Shown here one piece after another: positions 30,215-40,021 of a stretch of DNA of 64,000 bases; positions within the stretch are counted from its first letter, which is position 1, and every line of letters begins with the position of its first letter. The notes under the pieces are model-generated. The model had not been told where the DNA came from and searched no databases. It was given only the letters and a program-made list of their open reading frames with translations. Position numbers and translations under genes: made by a program. Source of the stretch: Gammaproteobacteria bacterium (GTDB lineage: Bacteria > Pseudomonadota > Gammaproteobacteria > Pseudomonadales > Halieaceae); the NCBI GenBank assembly GCA_024742415.1, contig JANSYN010000012.1:62001-126000 (forward strand), written 5' to 3'.

Positions 30215-31075
30215 CTAGGCAGACGATGGCAGGAAATCCGCCAGGCCCTCGCCCATGCGCGTGGGCATTCCGGCACCGTAGCGCGCCTTCCAGGCAGCCA
30301 CGCCCCTGGGGAATAGCAAAATAACGGTAGACCCGAGGTAGAATCGGCCCATCTCAGCCCCTTTATCCAGGGTTACGCTCGCCGGTAACTGCTGGTAATC
30401 GAGTGTCGATGGGATACGTGGCGGCGGCGCTACAGGCCCGCTCCAGACTGTCTCAATGCCGGCGACGATCATGGCACCCACCAGGACCATTGCCATAGGC
30501 CCGTGCTCGGTATCGAAGTGACACACCAGGCGCTCGTTGCGCGCAAACAGGCGATCGACGTTGTCTGCCGTCACCGCGTTGACGGAGAACAACTTGCCCG
30601 GAACGTACGTCGTTGCAGCCAAAGTGCCGGTCACCGGCATATGCACTCGGTGGTAATCACGCGGCGAGAGATAGATCGTGGCAAACTCACCACCGGCAAA
30701 CAGGGCTGCACGCGCACTGTCGCCTCCCAGCAAGTCCTCCAGCGCAAAATACTTGCCCTTGGCCTGCAACAGCAAGCTGTTTGAAATGGAACCCATCTGG
30801 CTGATAACCCCGTCCGCGGGGCAGAGTACGTCAGCGTCTGCCAGCGGTCGTGCATCGGGCTTTAAACACCGGGTAAAAAAGGCATTGAAATGCGCATAGC
30901 GCGTGACATCAGGCTCTTCAGCTTCGCTCATATCGACATCAAAGACGCGCACAAACTGCGTCATCACCCAGTCTACCAACCAGCGTGGTGACTGCGCCTG
31001 TGCCAACCAGCCCGTCATCCGGGAGAGCACGTGATGTGGAATAATGTACTGAAACAGGATGAATAATCGGTTCAT
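30215..31075 (-). CDS. psd: Phosphatidylserine decarboxylase proenzyme
   Basis: 286 residues. Inner-membrane enzyme making phosphatidylethanolamine. The self-cleavage motif LGST near residue 250 (FYLGSTVILLFP) gives the pyruvoyl subunit; PADGVISQMG and YLSPRDYHRVHMP are further family motifs. It is convergent to rsgA, a neighbour in many gammaproteobacteria. Confidence 0.96.
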   Translation of the reverse strand: MNRLFILFQYIIPHHVLSRMTGWLAQAQSPRWLVDWVMTQFVRVFDVDMSEAEEPDVTRYAHFNAFFTRCLKPDARPLADADVLCPADGVISQMGSISNSLLLQAKGKYFALEDLLGGDSARAALFAGGEFATIYLSPRDYHRVHMPVTGTLAATTYVPGKLFSVNAVTADNVDRLFARNERLVCHFDTEHGPMAMVLVGAMIVAGIETVWSGPVAPPPRIPSTLDYQQLPASVTLDKGAEMGRFYLGSTVILLFPRGVAAWKARYGAGMPTRMGEGLADFLPSSA

Positions 31076-31116
31076 ACTCCGTAGTGTAATCTCCTAATGG
31101 ATTGCAGGACAGTACA

Positions 31117-32184
31117 ATGAGAACGGCATTAACGGTGCTACTGCTAGCCTTGCCGAGCCTTGCCGCCTACGCGCAGGGCGACGACTCGGCGTCGCGCGGG
31201 GCGAGCGCTGAACAGCACAAGACCGCCCCTGACGGCGAGGAAGAAAGCACCGTAACCTGGGTCGACGATAGCCACGCCTACGCCACCGATCGGACACAGG
31301 CACTGACCGAGTGGATGGACAGCTTCTTCGGGGATCCCATCTATGAACTTGAAAAACCCGAGTCATTGGTCCGCCTGGAATGGCGCAACACCTGGGACGA
31401 ACAGGACGACTACAAGAGCCGATTGCGTCTGCGCGGCAAGGTAAACCTGCCGGCACTGTCCAAACGGCTGGACCTGGTTTTCAGCGGCGAGGACGGGGAG
31501 ACGCTGGCGGATGGCCAGAACGAAAACGATGACAGGGACGGCACCGCCGGTTTCATCTTCAACGTCAACGAACGCGCGCGGTCCCGACTCGACCTGACGC
31601 TCGGCCTGAAATGGCTCGGGGTGCAGCCGGGCATCCGCTATCGCAACCAGGGGCCGATCGCGCAGGACTGGGGTTACCGTTTCACCCAGCGCCTGGAATG
31701 GGAAAATGATGAGGGATTCTACACCACGGGCCAGTTCAACCTGGACCATGCCCTGAGCGACGACCAACTCCTGCGCTGGAGCAGCCGGGTGATCTATGGC
31801 GAGGAAACGCTCGGCGCGGAATGGACTACGGGACTTTCAATGCGACAGAAGTTTGAGACCCCCTATAGTCACGACCCTTTTGTCATCAGTTATTTTACCA
31901 ATGCCAATGGCGTAACAGACGCCTCCCGCCTGGAAAACGTCAGTTTTGGTATGCTGTTTCGCCGCCAGTTATTCAGGCCTTACTTCTTCGCAGAATTGGA
32001 ACCCTCCTATAACTTTCGCAAGCGTGAGGAAGACACTAACCGCAGCGGCGTCTGGAACATCGTCCTGCGCTTTGAAATCCTCTTCGAAAGGCAGCGACGG
32101 ATAGTACGCGACGGCGAAGATGGCAGCAGCGCACAACCCGTACCCAGCAGCGACGCCTTTGACAACAGCACCGACCAGCAATAG
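31117..32184 (+). CDS. Hypothetical secreted protein, possible outer-membrane beta-barrel
   Basis: 355 residues, not a family I recognise. A signal peptide (MRTALTVLLLALPSLAAYAQ) is followed by an acidic linker, a segment with ALTEWMDSFFGDPIYEL, and then many alternating-hydrophobic strands with aromatic ends (RLRLRGKVNL, YFFAELEPSYNFRKR, WNIVLRFEILFER). It looks like a barrel, but a polar Ser/Asp/Gln tail replaces a terminal aromatic residue. ATG 31117 has agga 8 bases upstream. It ends 5 bases from the phoH-type gene on the other strand. Confidence 0.7.
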   Translation: MRTALTVLLLALPSLAAYAQGDDSASRGASAEQHKTAPDGEEESTVTWVDDSHAYATDRTQALTEWMDSFFGDPIYELEKPESLVRLEWRNTWDEQDDYKSRLRLRGKVNLPALSKRLDLVFSGEDGETLADGQNENDDRDGTAGFIFNVNERARSRLDLTLGLKWLGVQPGIRYRNQGPIAQDWGYRFTQRLEWENDEGFYTTGQFNLDHALSDDQLLRWSSRVIYGEETLGAEWTTGLSMRQKFETPYSHDPFVISYFTNANGVTDASRLENVSFGMLFRRQLFRPYFFAELEPSYNFRKREEDTNRSGVWNIVLRFEILFERQRRIVRDGEDGSSAQPVPSSDAFDNSTDQQ

Positions 32185-32189
32185 CCGCG

Positions 32190-33632
32190 CTATAGGTTCT
32201 CCTCTGCAAATGCGGCCAAACGCGATCGAACGATGCCGTTCACGTGCATCATGGCCGCATGAGGGTAGCTCTTGCTCTTCTCTACGAGATAGGTCAAACC
32301 CGATGTGAGTGGAGAAATGTATTTGTTGTCAATTTGTGCCAGATTCCCCAATACCACGATCTTGGAGTCGGCCCCCACGCGGCTGATTATCGATTTAAGC
32401 TGAAACTGCGTCAGGCCCTGAGCCTCGTCGATCACAATGTAAGCATTGTTAAACGAGCGTCCGCGCATGAAGTTGAGCGATTTGAACTGAATGTTCGCCC
32501 GCTCTTTCACATACTCAATACTGCCGCGACAAGACTCGTCGGTGCCGTGGAGTATCTCCAGGTTGTCGTCGAATGCAGCCAACCACGGGGCCATTTTCTC
32601 TTCCTCGGTTCCGGGCAGGAAACCGATTTCCTCTGCGATGGGCGGCGTTGAACGCGCAACGATCAGCTTGCTGTACTTGCCCAGTTCCAGAATCGCATGC
32701 AGGCCGTAGGCCAGCGCCAACAACGTTTTGCCCGAGCCTGCGGGGCCTGTTAGCACCGTCAGGTCAACCGAATCATCCTCCAGGAGCGACATGGCCATGG
32801 CCTGCTCGAGATTGCGCGGCACCAGGCCCCAGAAGCGCCGGTTCATCAGGCTGTCACGGCTGTCACAACGCAGGTAAACAAAGTCACGATCAAGGCGTTT
32901 CACGAACGCCATAAACGCCTGATCGTCATACACGAACATATTCGGGTAGGCCTGGGGCAGCGAGCCACGCGGAATACGGTGCAGCGTGCAGTCGCCCTCA
33001 CGCAGGGTGTCCACTTCGCTGATGGTGGACCAGAAATCACCGGCAATATGCTCGTAGCCCGTGGACAAAAGATCGATGTCGTCCAGCACTCTGTCACGCC
33101 GATAATCTTCCACATGCATCAGACCTGAGCCCTTGGCCTTGATCCGCATATTGATATCCTTTGTCACCAGGCAAACAAACTCGTCCGGGCTTTCAGCCTG
33201 CAGGCGCAATGCCACGTTAATAATGCGGTTGTCGTTTGCCTGGTCCTGGGTGCCATCCAGATAGGGAATTTTCGCATCCTCAGCAAGGCATTGGTCAGGG
33301 TAGATAGCCAGTGTGCCAGGGCCCAGCGTATCCAGCGCGGTGGCAGGAATCGGCACACCCTGCTGTATGGCCTGTGGCGATGCGCTGTCTACCACCTTAT
33401 CAATCATTTGAATCGCGATACGTGCTTCACGACTGACCGTTTTGTCACGTCTGTCCTTGATGTGATCCAGCTCTTCAAGAACAGTCATGGGAATCACAAT
33501 GTGGTGATGCTTGAAAGCATTGACTGCAGTGGGGTCATGCAGCAGAACGTTCGTATCCAGAACGTAAGTCTTGGTGACAACGGGTTTGAGTTGGGTCGGT
33601 TTTTCTACGCGCAGGCTGGAACCTGAGTCCAT
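32190..33632 (-). CDS. PIN domain - PhoH ATPase fusion (PhoH2/YlaK type)
   Basis: 480 residues. An N-terminal PIN nuclease domain with Asp26 in YVLDTNVLLHDP, TVLEELDHIKDR and a later acidic cluster (CLVTKDINMRIKA), then a linker and a PhoH ATPase domain with Walker A GPAGSGKTLLALA (about 295) and Walker B YIVIDEAQ (about 397). PhoH2 proteins are RNA helicase/ribonuclease enzymes in other bacteria. gaggaag precedes the ATG. No vapB-like antitoxin gene is adjacent. Confidence 0.93.
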   Translation of the reverse strand: MDSGSSLRVEKPTQLKPVVTKTYVLDTNVLLHDPTAVNAFKHHHIVIPMTVLEELDHIKDRRDKTVSREARIAIQMIDKVVDSASPQAIQQGVPIPATALDTLGPGTLAIYPDQCLAEDAKIPYLDGTQDQANDNRIINVALRLQAESPDEFVCLVTKDINMRIKAKGSGLMHVEDYRRDRVLDDIDLLSTGYEHIAGDFWSTISEVDTLREGDCTLHRIPRGSLPQAYPNMFVYDDQAFMAFVKRLDRDFVYLRCDSRDSLMNRRFWGLVPRNLEQAMAMSLLEDDSVDLTVLTGPAGSGKTLLALAYGLHAILELGKYSKLIVARSTPPIAEEIGFLPGTEEEKMAPWLAAFDDNLEILHGTDESCRGSIEYVKERANIQFKSLNFMRGRSFNNAYIVIDEAQGLTQFQLKSIISRVGADSKIVVLGNLAQIDNKYISPLTSGLTYLVEKSKSYPHAAMMHVNGIVRSRLAAFAEENL

Positions 33633-33846
33633 ACGGTCTTCCTCGTGGGTGGGTAAGCGGTTAGTTGGACAACAACGCCGTGGCGCAGATTATCGAATGC
33701 CAGGTGCCGAGCGAACCGGCGCACTGGGCCGCGATACATTCGCAGTGATGACGACAAGCATACAGCGCAGGGGTTGGATACAGCGGAAAATAAGACAGTC
33801 GGGACGCCTGATGTTGCCTGGCCATATTGCCCCTGGCGTGTTCCGA

Positions 33847-33954
33847 GGCTTTGTTTGTGGCTTTGTTTGTGGCTTTGTTTGTGGCTTTGTTTGTGGCTTT
33901 GTTTGTGGCTTTGTTTGTGGCTTTGTTTGTGGCGTTGTTTGTGGCTTTGCTTGT
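33847..33954. repeat. 12-bp tandem repeat, nine units
   Basis: Unit ggctttgtttgt. Units 1-7 (33847-33930) are identical; unit 8 has one change (ggcgttgtttgt) and unit 9 one change (ggctttgcttgt). Apart from single C residues the plus strand is all G and T, giving strong strand asymmetry. It is not a CRISPR array, since no spacers are present. Confidence 0.97.
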
Positions 33955-34196
33955 GATCGTCACTATCACACTGTGTACGCCGGTGACGAGGCCAGCGACC
34001 CTCACTGCCCGCTACAGCGGCAGGGGATAGCAGCGACCCATCGCGAGAATCAGCTGAGCACTGATCCTGCGCTGCAAAATATGACAAAGGCACGTCCCAA
34101 CGGCTTTCTCGCCTTGATTATCAGCAGCTATGCAGGGGCCTGTCAATGGACTTGGCGATATTCTCATAAAGCGCTGGCGATTTAGGTTCCCGCAGA

Positions 34197-34225
34197 CTGA
34201 CAGCACTGGAAATTTGGGCTACGAT
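34197..34225 (+). promoter_or_regulatory. Candidate sigma70 promoter of the RNase II gene
   Basis: CTGACA (5 of 6) and TACGAT (4 of 6) spaced by 17 bases, with the -10 element ending 29 bases before the start codon at 34255. Found by eye only. Confidence 0.45.
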
Positions 34226-34254
34226 GGACGGCTTAATTTTAAGAAAGCCAAGCC

Positions 34255-36291
34255 ATGCTCAACCAAGATTCGCTCTCCCAGTTACAAGGCCTGAAATCTC
34301 AGATGGAGGCGGAAAAGGAGCGCGCCAGTGCGATCGTGAAAGGCACGCAGGCCCGTTACGGTTTTGCGGTACTTGAAGACGGTCGGGAAATTTTTATCCC
34401 TCCCCAGGAAATGCTCAAAGTCTTTCCCGAAGACAAAGTGCAGGTGTGCATACGCCCTGCCAAAGACAACAAAACCATCGCGGACATCGAAAAATTACTC
34501 GATAGCCCGCTGCAGGATTTTACCGGGAAGTGCGTCAGAAAAGGCAAGGCACTATTTGTGCAGCCTGATCTCGCGCAGATCAGTCGTTGGCTCTTCATAC
34601 CACCTCACGCTCGCAATGGTGTGGCTGAGGGCGATTACATACGCTGCGCAGTATTGCGCCACCCCATTCGGGATGGCAAACCCCAGGCCAAGGTCCTCGG
34701 TGTCATTGGCAATGCACAAACACCCGGCGTCGAAAACCAATACTGCATTGCGAAGTACCGGCTTGCCAATCAATGGAGCAGCGCAAGCCTGAAGGAAGTT
34801 GAGCGTATTCTCGAACACTGCAAACCGCTCGAGACAGAGCGCCGCCGGGACCTGTCAGATCTCGAATTCGTGACTATTGACGCCGCCAAGACACAAGACA
34901 TCGATGACGCGCTCTACGCAGAAATCAGCGAGGAGGGCTGGACGCTATTTGTTGCAATTGCCGACCCAACGGCCTTCATCGGCGCCGAAAGCGTCTTGCA
35001 GCGCGAAGTCGCCGCTCGCGGCACCTCCATCTATTTTCATGGCGACATCCTGCCGATGATGCCCGAACAGCTGTCGCAAGACACCTGTGCGCTGTCTGAA
35101 GGTGATCTTCGCCCGGCGCTGGTCTGCAAGATTTCTGTGAAAGACAACGGCGAAGTTGGGCCGTTTGAGTTTATCGAGGCCACCGTAAGATCCCGCGCCA
35201 AGCTCTCCTACTATGCGGTGGATCGCTACCTCAATGGCCAGTTCGATGAACTCATGAGCCATGCTACGCCGCTGGAGGCGCTGTACCAGGTGTATCGCGC
35301 TCTGCGCGCTCATCGGGAAGAACACGAGCTGGTCATGGAAGACCGTCGCGAATACCGCTGGGTATTGGGCGACAACAAGCAGATCGAAACCATAGAGCCC
35401 TATGAAAAATTGCTCTCGCAGAAACTGGTCGAGGAGTGCATGGTAGCGGCCAATCGCTGTGCTGGACGCTTCCTGGCTGAGAACGGAGCCAGCGGGCCGT
35501 TCATCGCCCATCCCGGTTTTCGTCGCGACCGCCTCGACGAGGTCGCAAAATTCTTGCAAATGCATGCGCCCCACCTGGCCGAGTTGGATGCAACCACCAT
35601 TGAGGGCTACCGACAGATTATGCAGGGCCTCGCGCAGGCGAACCACACCCTGCCTTTGCGCAGCATGGCCAACCGTTTACTGACGCGCGCCGAGCTACAA
35701 ACGCAACCCTCGGAACATATGGGTATGGCGCTACCGTGCTATACAAACTGCACCTCACCGCTGCGCAAATACGTTGATTTTATAGTGCACCTGCAGATCA
35801 AGTCCGTGCTGCATGAGCAGGCATCCACCTCAAGCAGTGAGGTCAGCATCACGGAGCTGGCGGCACGCATTGCCGACTCCAGGGCGGCCACGATGGAGGC
35901 CGAGCGCTGGCTGGCCAACAATTACCTGCAGCGTCTGTCCGCGGATGGCAACGCGCAGTTTGCAGCGCGAGTCAGTCATGTCACCAGCAGCGGCTTCAGC
36001 GTCAGGCTGGAAGACACCGGCCTGGATGGCTTTGTTGACCTGCGCCAGGACCCGGAAAAGTTCAGCTACGATAAGTGGACGGGAAGCCTGACCAGCACGA
36101 CACGGCGCTTCCAGCTGGATCAGGTGGTGGTCGTACAGTATGCAGGGGCCGACGCCGAGCGCGCCTGGCAGGCGAATTTCACACCTATTGCGGGCGCCGG
36201 CCTGAAGCCCCCCAAAGAGGATCGACAGCGCGACGAACCGCCAGGTAACGATAGCGTTGACAGCAACGCCGAAATCACCGCAAAAACCTAG
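34255..36291 (+). CDS. rnb: Exoribonuclease II (RNB family)
   Basis: 678 residues against 644 in Escherichia coli RNase II. A processive 3'-5' exonuclease. Cold-shock-like domains (about 25-180) precede the RNB domain with the metal-binding set Asp209, Asp215, Asp217, Asp218 (DAAKTQDIDDALY); MALPCYTNCTSPLRKYVDF carries the conserved TSPLRRY-like motif. An S1 domain follows (about 560-640) and a charged tail. RNase R is less likely because the basic C-terminus and helix-turn-helix N-terminus are missing. Confidence 0.9.
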   Translation: MLNQDSLSQLQGLKSQMEAEKERASAIVKGTQARYGFAVLEDGREIFIPPQEMLKVFPEDKVQVCIRPAKDNKTIADIEKLLDSPLQDFTGKCVRKGKALFVQPDLAQISRWLFIPPHARNGVAEGDYIRCAVLRHPIRDGKPQAKVLGVIGNAQTPGVENQYCIAKYRLANQWSSASLKEVERILEHCKPLETERRRDLSDLEFVTIDAAKTQDIDDALYAEISEEGWTLFVAIADPTAFIGAESVLQREVAARGTSIYFHGDILPMMPEQLSQDTCALSEGDLRPALVCKISVKDNGEVGPFEFIEATVRSRAKLSYYAVDRYLNGQFDELMSHATPLEALYQVYRALRAHREEHELVMEDRREYRWVLGDNKQIETIEPYEKLLSQKLVEECMVAANRCAGRFLAENGASGPFIAHPGFRRDRLDEVAKFLQMHAPHLAELDATTIEGYRQIMQGLAQANHTLPLRSMANRLLTRAELQTQPSEHMGMALPCYTNCTSPLRKYVDFIVHLQIKSVLHEQASTSSSEVSITELAARIADSRAATMEAERWLANNYLQRLSADGNAQFAARVSHVTSSGFSVRLEDTGLDGFVDLRQDPEKFSYDKWTGSLTSTTRRFQLDQVVVVQYAGADAERAWQANFTPIAGAGLKPPKEDRQRDEPPGNDSVDSNAEITAKT

Positions 36292-36297
36292 GCAATA

Positions 36298-36639
36298 TCA
36301 CGCCTGGTGCGGCACCTTACTACGCCCCGCGCCCGACACCCTGCCTTCAGCCGAAGCCGCTACCGTACGCATCGCCGCAGCCACATCCTGTTGCAGGCAT
36401 TCCCTTATCCTGGCCACGAGATGGATCATTTCACGCACGCCGAGGCTGCGCAGGTAGTCGCCCATCTGAGCGTGAGAGTCGAGCAAGACATTGTTGTCAA
36501 CGTGCCTGAAGGCGGCAATGATGGTTTCTTCGTATGGGTTAAAATCGTCCTCATCACCGAAAATCAGCCGGGTAAACGTATCGACAACGGCCATTTCGGT
36601 AACATTGCCGGTTTCCGCAAGATTGGATTGGGTTGGCAT
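36298..36639 (-). CDS. Conserved-looking hypothetical protein, 113 residues
   Basis: Not recognised. An acidic N-terminal part (LIFGDEDDFNPYEETIIAAFRHVDNN) is followed by predicted helices (MGDYLRSLGVREMIHLVARIRECL) and a basic tail. It is soluble with no signal peptide. A strong ribosome site (ggaggt) lies before the ATG, supporting a real gene. It ends 6 bases from the rnb stop on the opposite strand. Confidence 0.7.
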   Translation of the reverse strand: MPTQSNLAETGNVTEMAVVDTFTRLIFGDEDDFNPYEETIIAAFRHVDNNVLLDSHAQMGDYLRSLGVREMIHLVARIRECLQQDVAAAMRTVAASAEGRVSGAGRSKVPHQA

Positions 36640-36870
36640 GCTTGTACCTCCGCCTGGGCTTTTCGCCTCTGTTTTTCTTCGAGTATGGCGTGCTTAACTG
36701 GAAGCGGGAGTACGCCAAGGGGCCTAAACGGGGTATGAAACCGCGCAGTGAGCGCAAGCGGGCGCAAAATTACCCTTTTTGGGTCAGTTAAAACCGCGCA
36801 TCTTTACTCCCTTTAGACGCAGCTCTATAAAGTGCCGAGCGAGCAGTGGCAGGGGCAACAGCCGCCAGCG

Positions 36871-38268
36871 CTAAAAACTGGCGTTGCCCGGGGTACGTGG
36901 AAAAGGAATGGCATCGCGTACGTTCTCCATTCCCGTCACGTAATTGAGCAGGCGCTCAAAGCCCAGCCCAAACCCGGCGTGCGGTACAGTGCCATAGCGG
37001 CGCAAATCACGATACCACCAGAGCTCGTCCAGCAGGTGCTTGTCCATCCCCGCCTCCAGTACGTCAAGGCGCTCCTCCCGCTGGCTGCCACCGATAATCT
37101 CGCCAATACCCGGCGCCAGCACGTCCATTGCCGCCACGGTGCGCTCGTCATCATTCAAGCGCATATAGAACGCCTTGATATCCTTGGGATAGTTCATCAC
37201 GACGACCGGCCTGCCAACGTGCTTTTCGGTCAGGAAGCGTTCGTGCTCAGAGGCCAGATCAACACCCCACTCCACGGGAAACTCGAAATTCTCTGCGCTT
37301 TGCTGCAGGATGCGGATAGCCTCGGTGTACTCTATGCGTTCAAAGCTGTTGTCGATCACACTGCGCAATCGATCGATAACGGTGTTATCGATGCGCTGCT
37401 GGAAGAACGCCATATCATCCTCGCGCTCATCAAGTACGGTGGCCAAAACCGACTGCAGAAGATCTTCGGCCAGCGCAGCATCGTCGTCGAGATTGGCAAA
37501 TGCTATTTCGGGCTCCACCATCCAGAATTCGGCGAGGTGTCGGCTGGTATTGGAGTTCTCAGCACGAAAAGTAGGCCCAAAGGTATACACCTTGCTCATG
37601 GCAAGACAGTAGGCTTCCACCTCCAACTGCCCGGACACGGTAAGGAAGGCTTCCGAGCCAAAAAAGTCGCGCCCATAATCAATCACACCTTGTGTGCCGC
37701 GGGGCAAGTTGGCCATATCCAGGGTAGACACACGAAACAACTCGCCGGCACCCTCGCAATCACTTCCGGTAATAATCGGTGTATTGATCCAGTGAAACTC
37801 GCGTTGATAAAAATAATTGTGGATAGCATTGGCCAGGGTAGTACGAACACGCGTGATGGCGCCGAACGTATTGGTGCGGGCACGCAAATGCGCCTGGGTG
37901 CGCAGGTACTCAAAGCTGTGGCGTTTTTTGGCGATGGGATACGACTCAGGATCATCCACCCAGCCGACAACATCCACCTGCCGCGCCTGAATTTCACAGG
38001 CCTGGCCCTTGCCCTGCGACTCTACCAACTCGCCGCAAACCTGCACGGCACAACCGGTGGACAAGTGCAGCACCTCGGATTCGTAATTGCCAAGATCTGA
38101 CGGCACCACCGCCTGGATCGCGTCGAAGGCACTGCCATCATGTACCGCCAGAAAAGAGATTCCGGCTTTGGAGTCGCGCTTGCTGCGCAGCCAGCCACGC
38201 ACGGTGACTGTTGTGCCGATGGCGACGTCGCCGCGCAATAACGCGGCAACTGAAGACACTGTTTTCAT
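36871..38268 (-). CDS. asnS: Asparagine-tRNA ligase
   Basis: 465 residues, normal length. Charges tRNA-Asn. An N-terminal OB-fold anticodon-binding domain ([24 protein letters not shown]) and a class II catalytic core with [21 protein letters not shown] (motif 2) and [21 protein letters not shown] (motif 3), ending [12 protein letters not shown]. The gene stands alone. Confidence 0.97.
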   Translation of the reverse strand: MKTVSSVAALLRGDVAIGTTVTVRGWLRSKRDSKAGISFLAVHDGSAFDAIQAVVPSDLGNYESEVLHLSTGCAVQVCGELVESQGKGQACEIQARQVDVVGWVDDPESYPIAKKRHSFEYLRTQAHLRARTNTFGAITRVRTTLANAIHNYFYQREFHWINTPIITGSDCEGAGELFRVSTLDMANLPRGTQGVIDYGRDFFGSEAFLTVSGQLEVEAYCLAMSKVYTFGPTFRAENSNTSRHLAEFWMVEPEIAFANLDDDAALAEDLLQSVLATVLDEREDDMAFFQQRIDNTVIDRLRSVIDNSFERIEYTEAIRILQQSAENFEFPVEWGVDLASEHERFLTEKHVGRPVVVMNYPKDIKAFYMRLNDDERTVAAMDVLAPGIGEIIGGSQREERLDVLEAGMDKHLLDELWWYRDLRRYGTVPHAGFGLGFERLLNYVTGMENVRDAIPFPRTPGNASF

Positions 38269-38384
38269 GGGATTCCGGTGTTTGTGTTACTTGGGTTAGT
38301 AGCCAGAGGCAACGCTGGAGAATAACCAACTCAGCGCTGCCTCGCCAGCCAATCGGGGTGGGGCTCCCCGCTGGCAGGCTCGGT

Positions 38385-38924
38385 TCAGCGTGCGATACGC
38401 GTAATGCGATCACCTTCAAGTTGCAGATGCGTGACCAATCCATCTTCTGACAACACCAGGCCGATGTGCTCCTCGAGCGAACGCAATGCCTCAGACCCAC
38501 TCAGGGCCACCGGTACTTGGGCATGATCGCCTACCTTCCACGAATGCGTGCGGCGAAAGTTTTCCAACGCCTGTTCTGTCATAAAGAAAATAACTTCAGC
38601 CTTGAATTCCGATTCTGGACCCATGCCATGCTCCTGACCGGCAGTTGCGTAGTAATCCACTGCCTCGCCACGGACCAGCAAGGCGCCCTCGCCGAATTCA
38701 CCACCTGCACCGAAGCCCATCTTGACGATGTCCGGAAACACCAGGACACCGGCAGCGGTTTCCAACAGCTTTTCTGCCTCAGGCCCGGTGGAACGCAGCC
38801 AGGTCAGCGCGCGCTGGGTATTGGCATCAATCATTTCCTTGTCGTCACCGGACGCTAATGGCGACACCTGTAAGCCGAGCACGCCCGCCAGCAGTGCTGG
38901 CAATATTGCAGTGATTTTCTTCAT
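38385..38924 (-). CDS. SYLF/Ysc84-domain secreted protein
   Basis: 179 residues. Signal peptide (MKKITAILPALLAGVLGL...), then the SYLF-type core: AAGVLVFPDIVKMGFGAGGEFGEGALLV, with later predicted beta strands (FKAEVIFFMTEQALENF). The domain binds lipids in eukaryotic members; the bacterial role is unknown. ATG 38924 follows aagggg. It lies 22 bases after the SDR gene on the same strand and may be co-transcribed with it. Confidence 0.82.
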   Translation of the reverse strand: MKKITAILPALLAGVLGLQVSPLASGDDKEMIDANTQRALTWLRSTGPEAEKLLETAAGVLVFPDIVKMGFGAGGEFGEGALLVRGEAVDYYATAGQEHGMGPESEFKAEVIFFMTEQALENFRRTHSWKVGDHAQVPVALSGSEALRSLEEHIGLVLSEDGLVTHLQLEGDRITRIAR

Positions 38925-38946
38925 AAGTTGCCCCTTTATTGCTGAA

Positions 38947-39906
38947 CTAGAAACTGAATGACTGCCCAACCAACTGCTCCGATAACGCCCAGAGCTGCTC
39001 GGCTGCCGCTGCATCCAGAGCATAGGATTCTACTCCTGAATTGCCCTCCTGCACGGCCGGCTGCGCTATTTGGCAATTTTCCAGATAAATAGCGCCCTGC
39101 TCCGCCAGTTCAACAGCCGTTGCAGCCCAAACCGAGGTTGCTGCGCCCTGCTCTACGCTCTTGAAAACCAGCTCCTGACCGGCCGGAGTTCGGCTGCTGA
39201 GGGTTTCAAAATCCGCATGATCCATGTGCCGGCTCAGCTCCGTCATGATCACCCCTGGATGGACGGCATACGCCCGCACGCCGCTGTCTTTGAGCCGCTT
39301 GTCGATGCCCACAGTGAACAGGGCATTGGCCGTCTTGGACTCGCCGTAGGCCTGCCACTTTTCATAGTCCCGCTGCCGATAATTGGGATCATCAAAATTG
39401 ACGTCTGCGAACTTGTGCCCCGCTGAGCTCAGATTCACAATGCGCGCCGGAGCGCCCGCCAACAATGCCGGAGCCAGCAGGCAGGTGAACAGGAAATGGC
39501 CCAGGTGATTGGTGCCAAACTGCAGCTCAAACCCCTGCGCGGTGCGCATGAGGGGACACGCCATCACGCCCGCATTATTGATCAGCAGGTGAATGGTGGG
39601 ATAGTCCTGTAACGCCTGCCCGGCGGCAGCGCGCACGCTGTCCGTATCTGCCAGATCCATGAGCAGTGTATCGAGCGCGGCTTGCGGTACCTGCGCCACT
39701 ACCTCTGCCCTGGCCTTGTCCAGTTTCTGCGCATCGCGTGCAGACATCACTACGTGCGCACCGGCGGCCGCCAGCGCCCGCGAGGTTTCTACGCCCAATC
39801 CGGACGAGGCGCCGGTGACCAGTGCAGTTTGGCCCGCCAGGGACACCCCGCGCATCACGTCATCGGTGGTTGTGGTGGCATCAAAGGCGTCATTCAGTGC
39901 TGGCAT
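38947..39906 (-). CDS. Short-chain dehydrogenase/reductase (retinol-dehydrogenase-like)
   Basis: 319 residues. NAD(P) motif TGASSGLG (about residue 31), NNAG (VMACPL follows), catalytic Ser in IVNLSSAGHK and YGESK carrying Tyr and Lys, then VHPGVIMTEL. The longer C-terminal part and the YxxSK context resemble the retinol dehydrogenase/WWOX subgroup. Substrate unknown. aaggag precedes the ATG by 9 bases. Confidence 0.9.
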   Translation of the reverse strand: MPALNDAFDATTTTDDVMRGVSLAGQTALVTGASSGLGVETSRALAAAGAHVVMSARDAQKLDKARAEVVAQVPQAALDTLLMDLADTDSVRAAAGQALQDYPTIHLLINNAGVMACPLMRTAQGFELQFGTNHLGHFLFTCLLAPALLAGAPARIVNLSSAGHKFADVNFDDPNYRQRDYEKWQAYGESKTANALFTVGIDKRLKDSGVRAYAVHPGVIMTELSRHMDHADFETLSSRTPAGQELVFKSVEQGAATSVWAATAVELAEQGAIYLENCQIAQPAVQEGNSGVESYALDAAAAEQLWALSEQLVGQSFSF

Positions 39907-40021
39907 GCGTGCAAACTCCTTGTGGATCAGATTCCCGAAGGTCTATTGTGGGCGTGGAAAAAAGCGGCTTAAATGATAGCAGTAGCCAGGCATTAGTGTA
40001 TGAACTAAAAAAGGCACCCGT

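Larger units (their letters stand above)
33633..34254. other. Long non-coding stretch between phoH-type and rnb genes
   Basis: About 620 bases between divergent genes. It holds a nine-unit 12-bp tandem repeat and a candidate rnb promoter, both listed separately. Open frames through it exist only because the 12-bp period keeps every frame open across the array. Confidence 0.65.

Noticed and set aside
33847..33954. Possible CRISPR array
   Set aside because: Units are contiguous with no unique spacers, and no cas genes are nearby.
33571..34185. 204-residue frame encoding a repeated CGFV peptide, and minus-strand frames with repeated NKAT
   Set aside because: They exist only because a 12-bp repeat keeps frames open; no ribosome site or signal supports translation.
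36832..38100. 422-residue plus-strand open frame
   Set aside because: Entirely antisense to asnS, which has all class II synthetase motifs. A result of high GC third positions.
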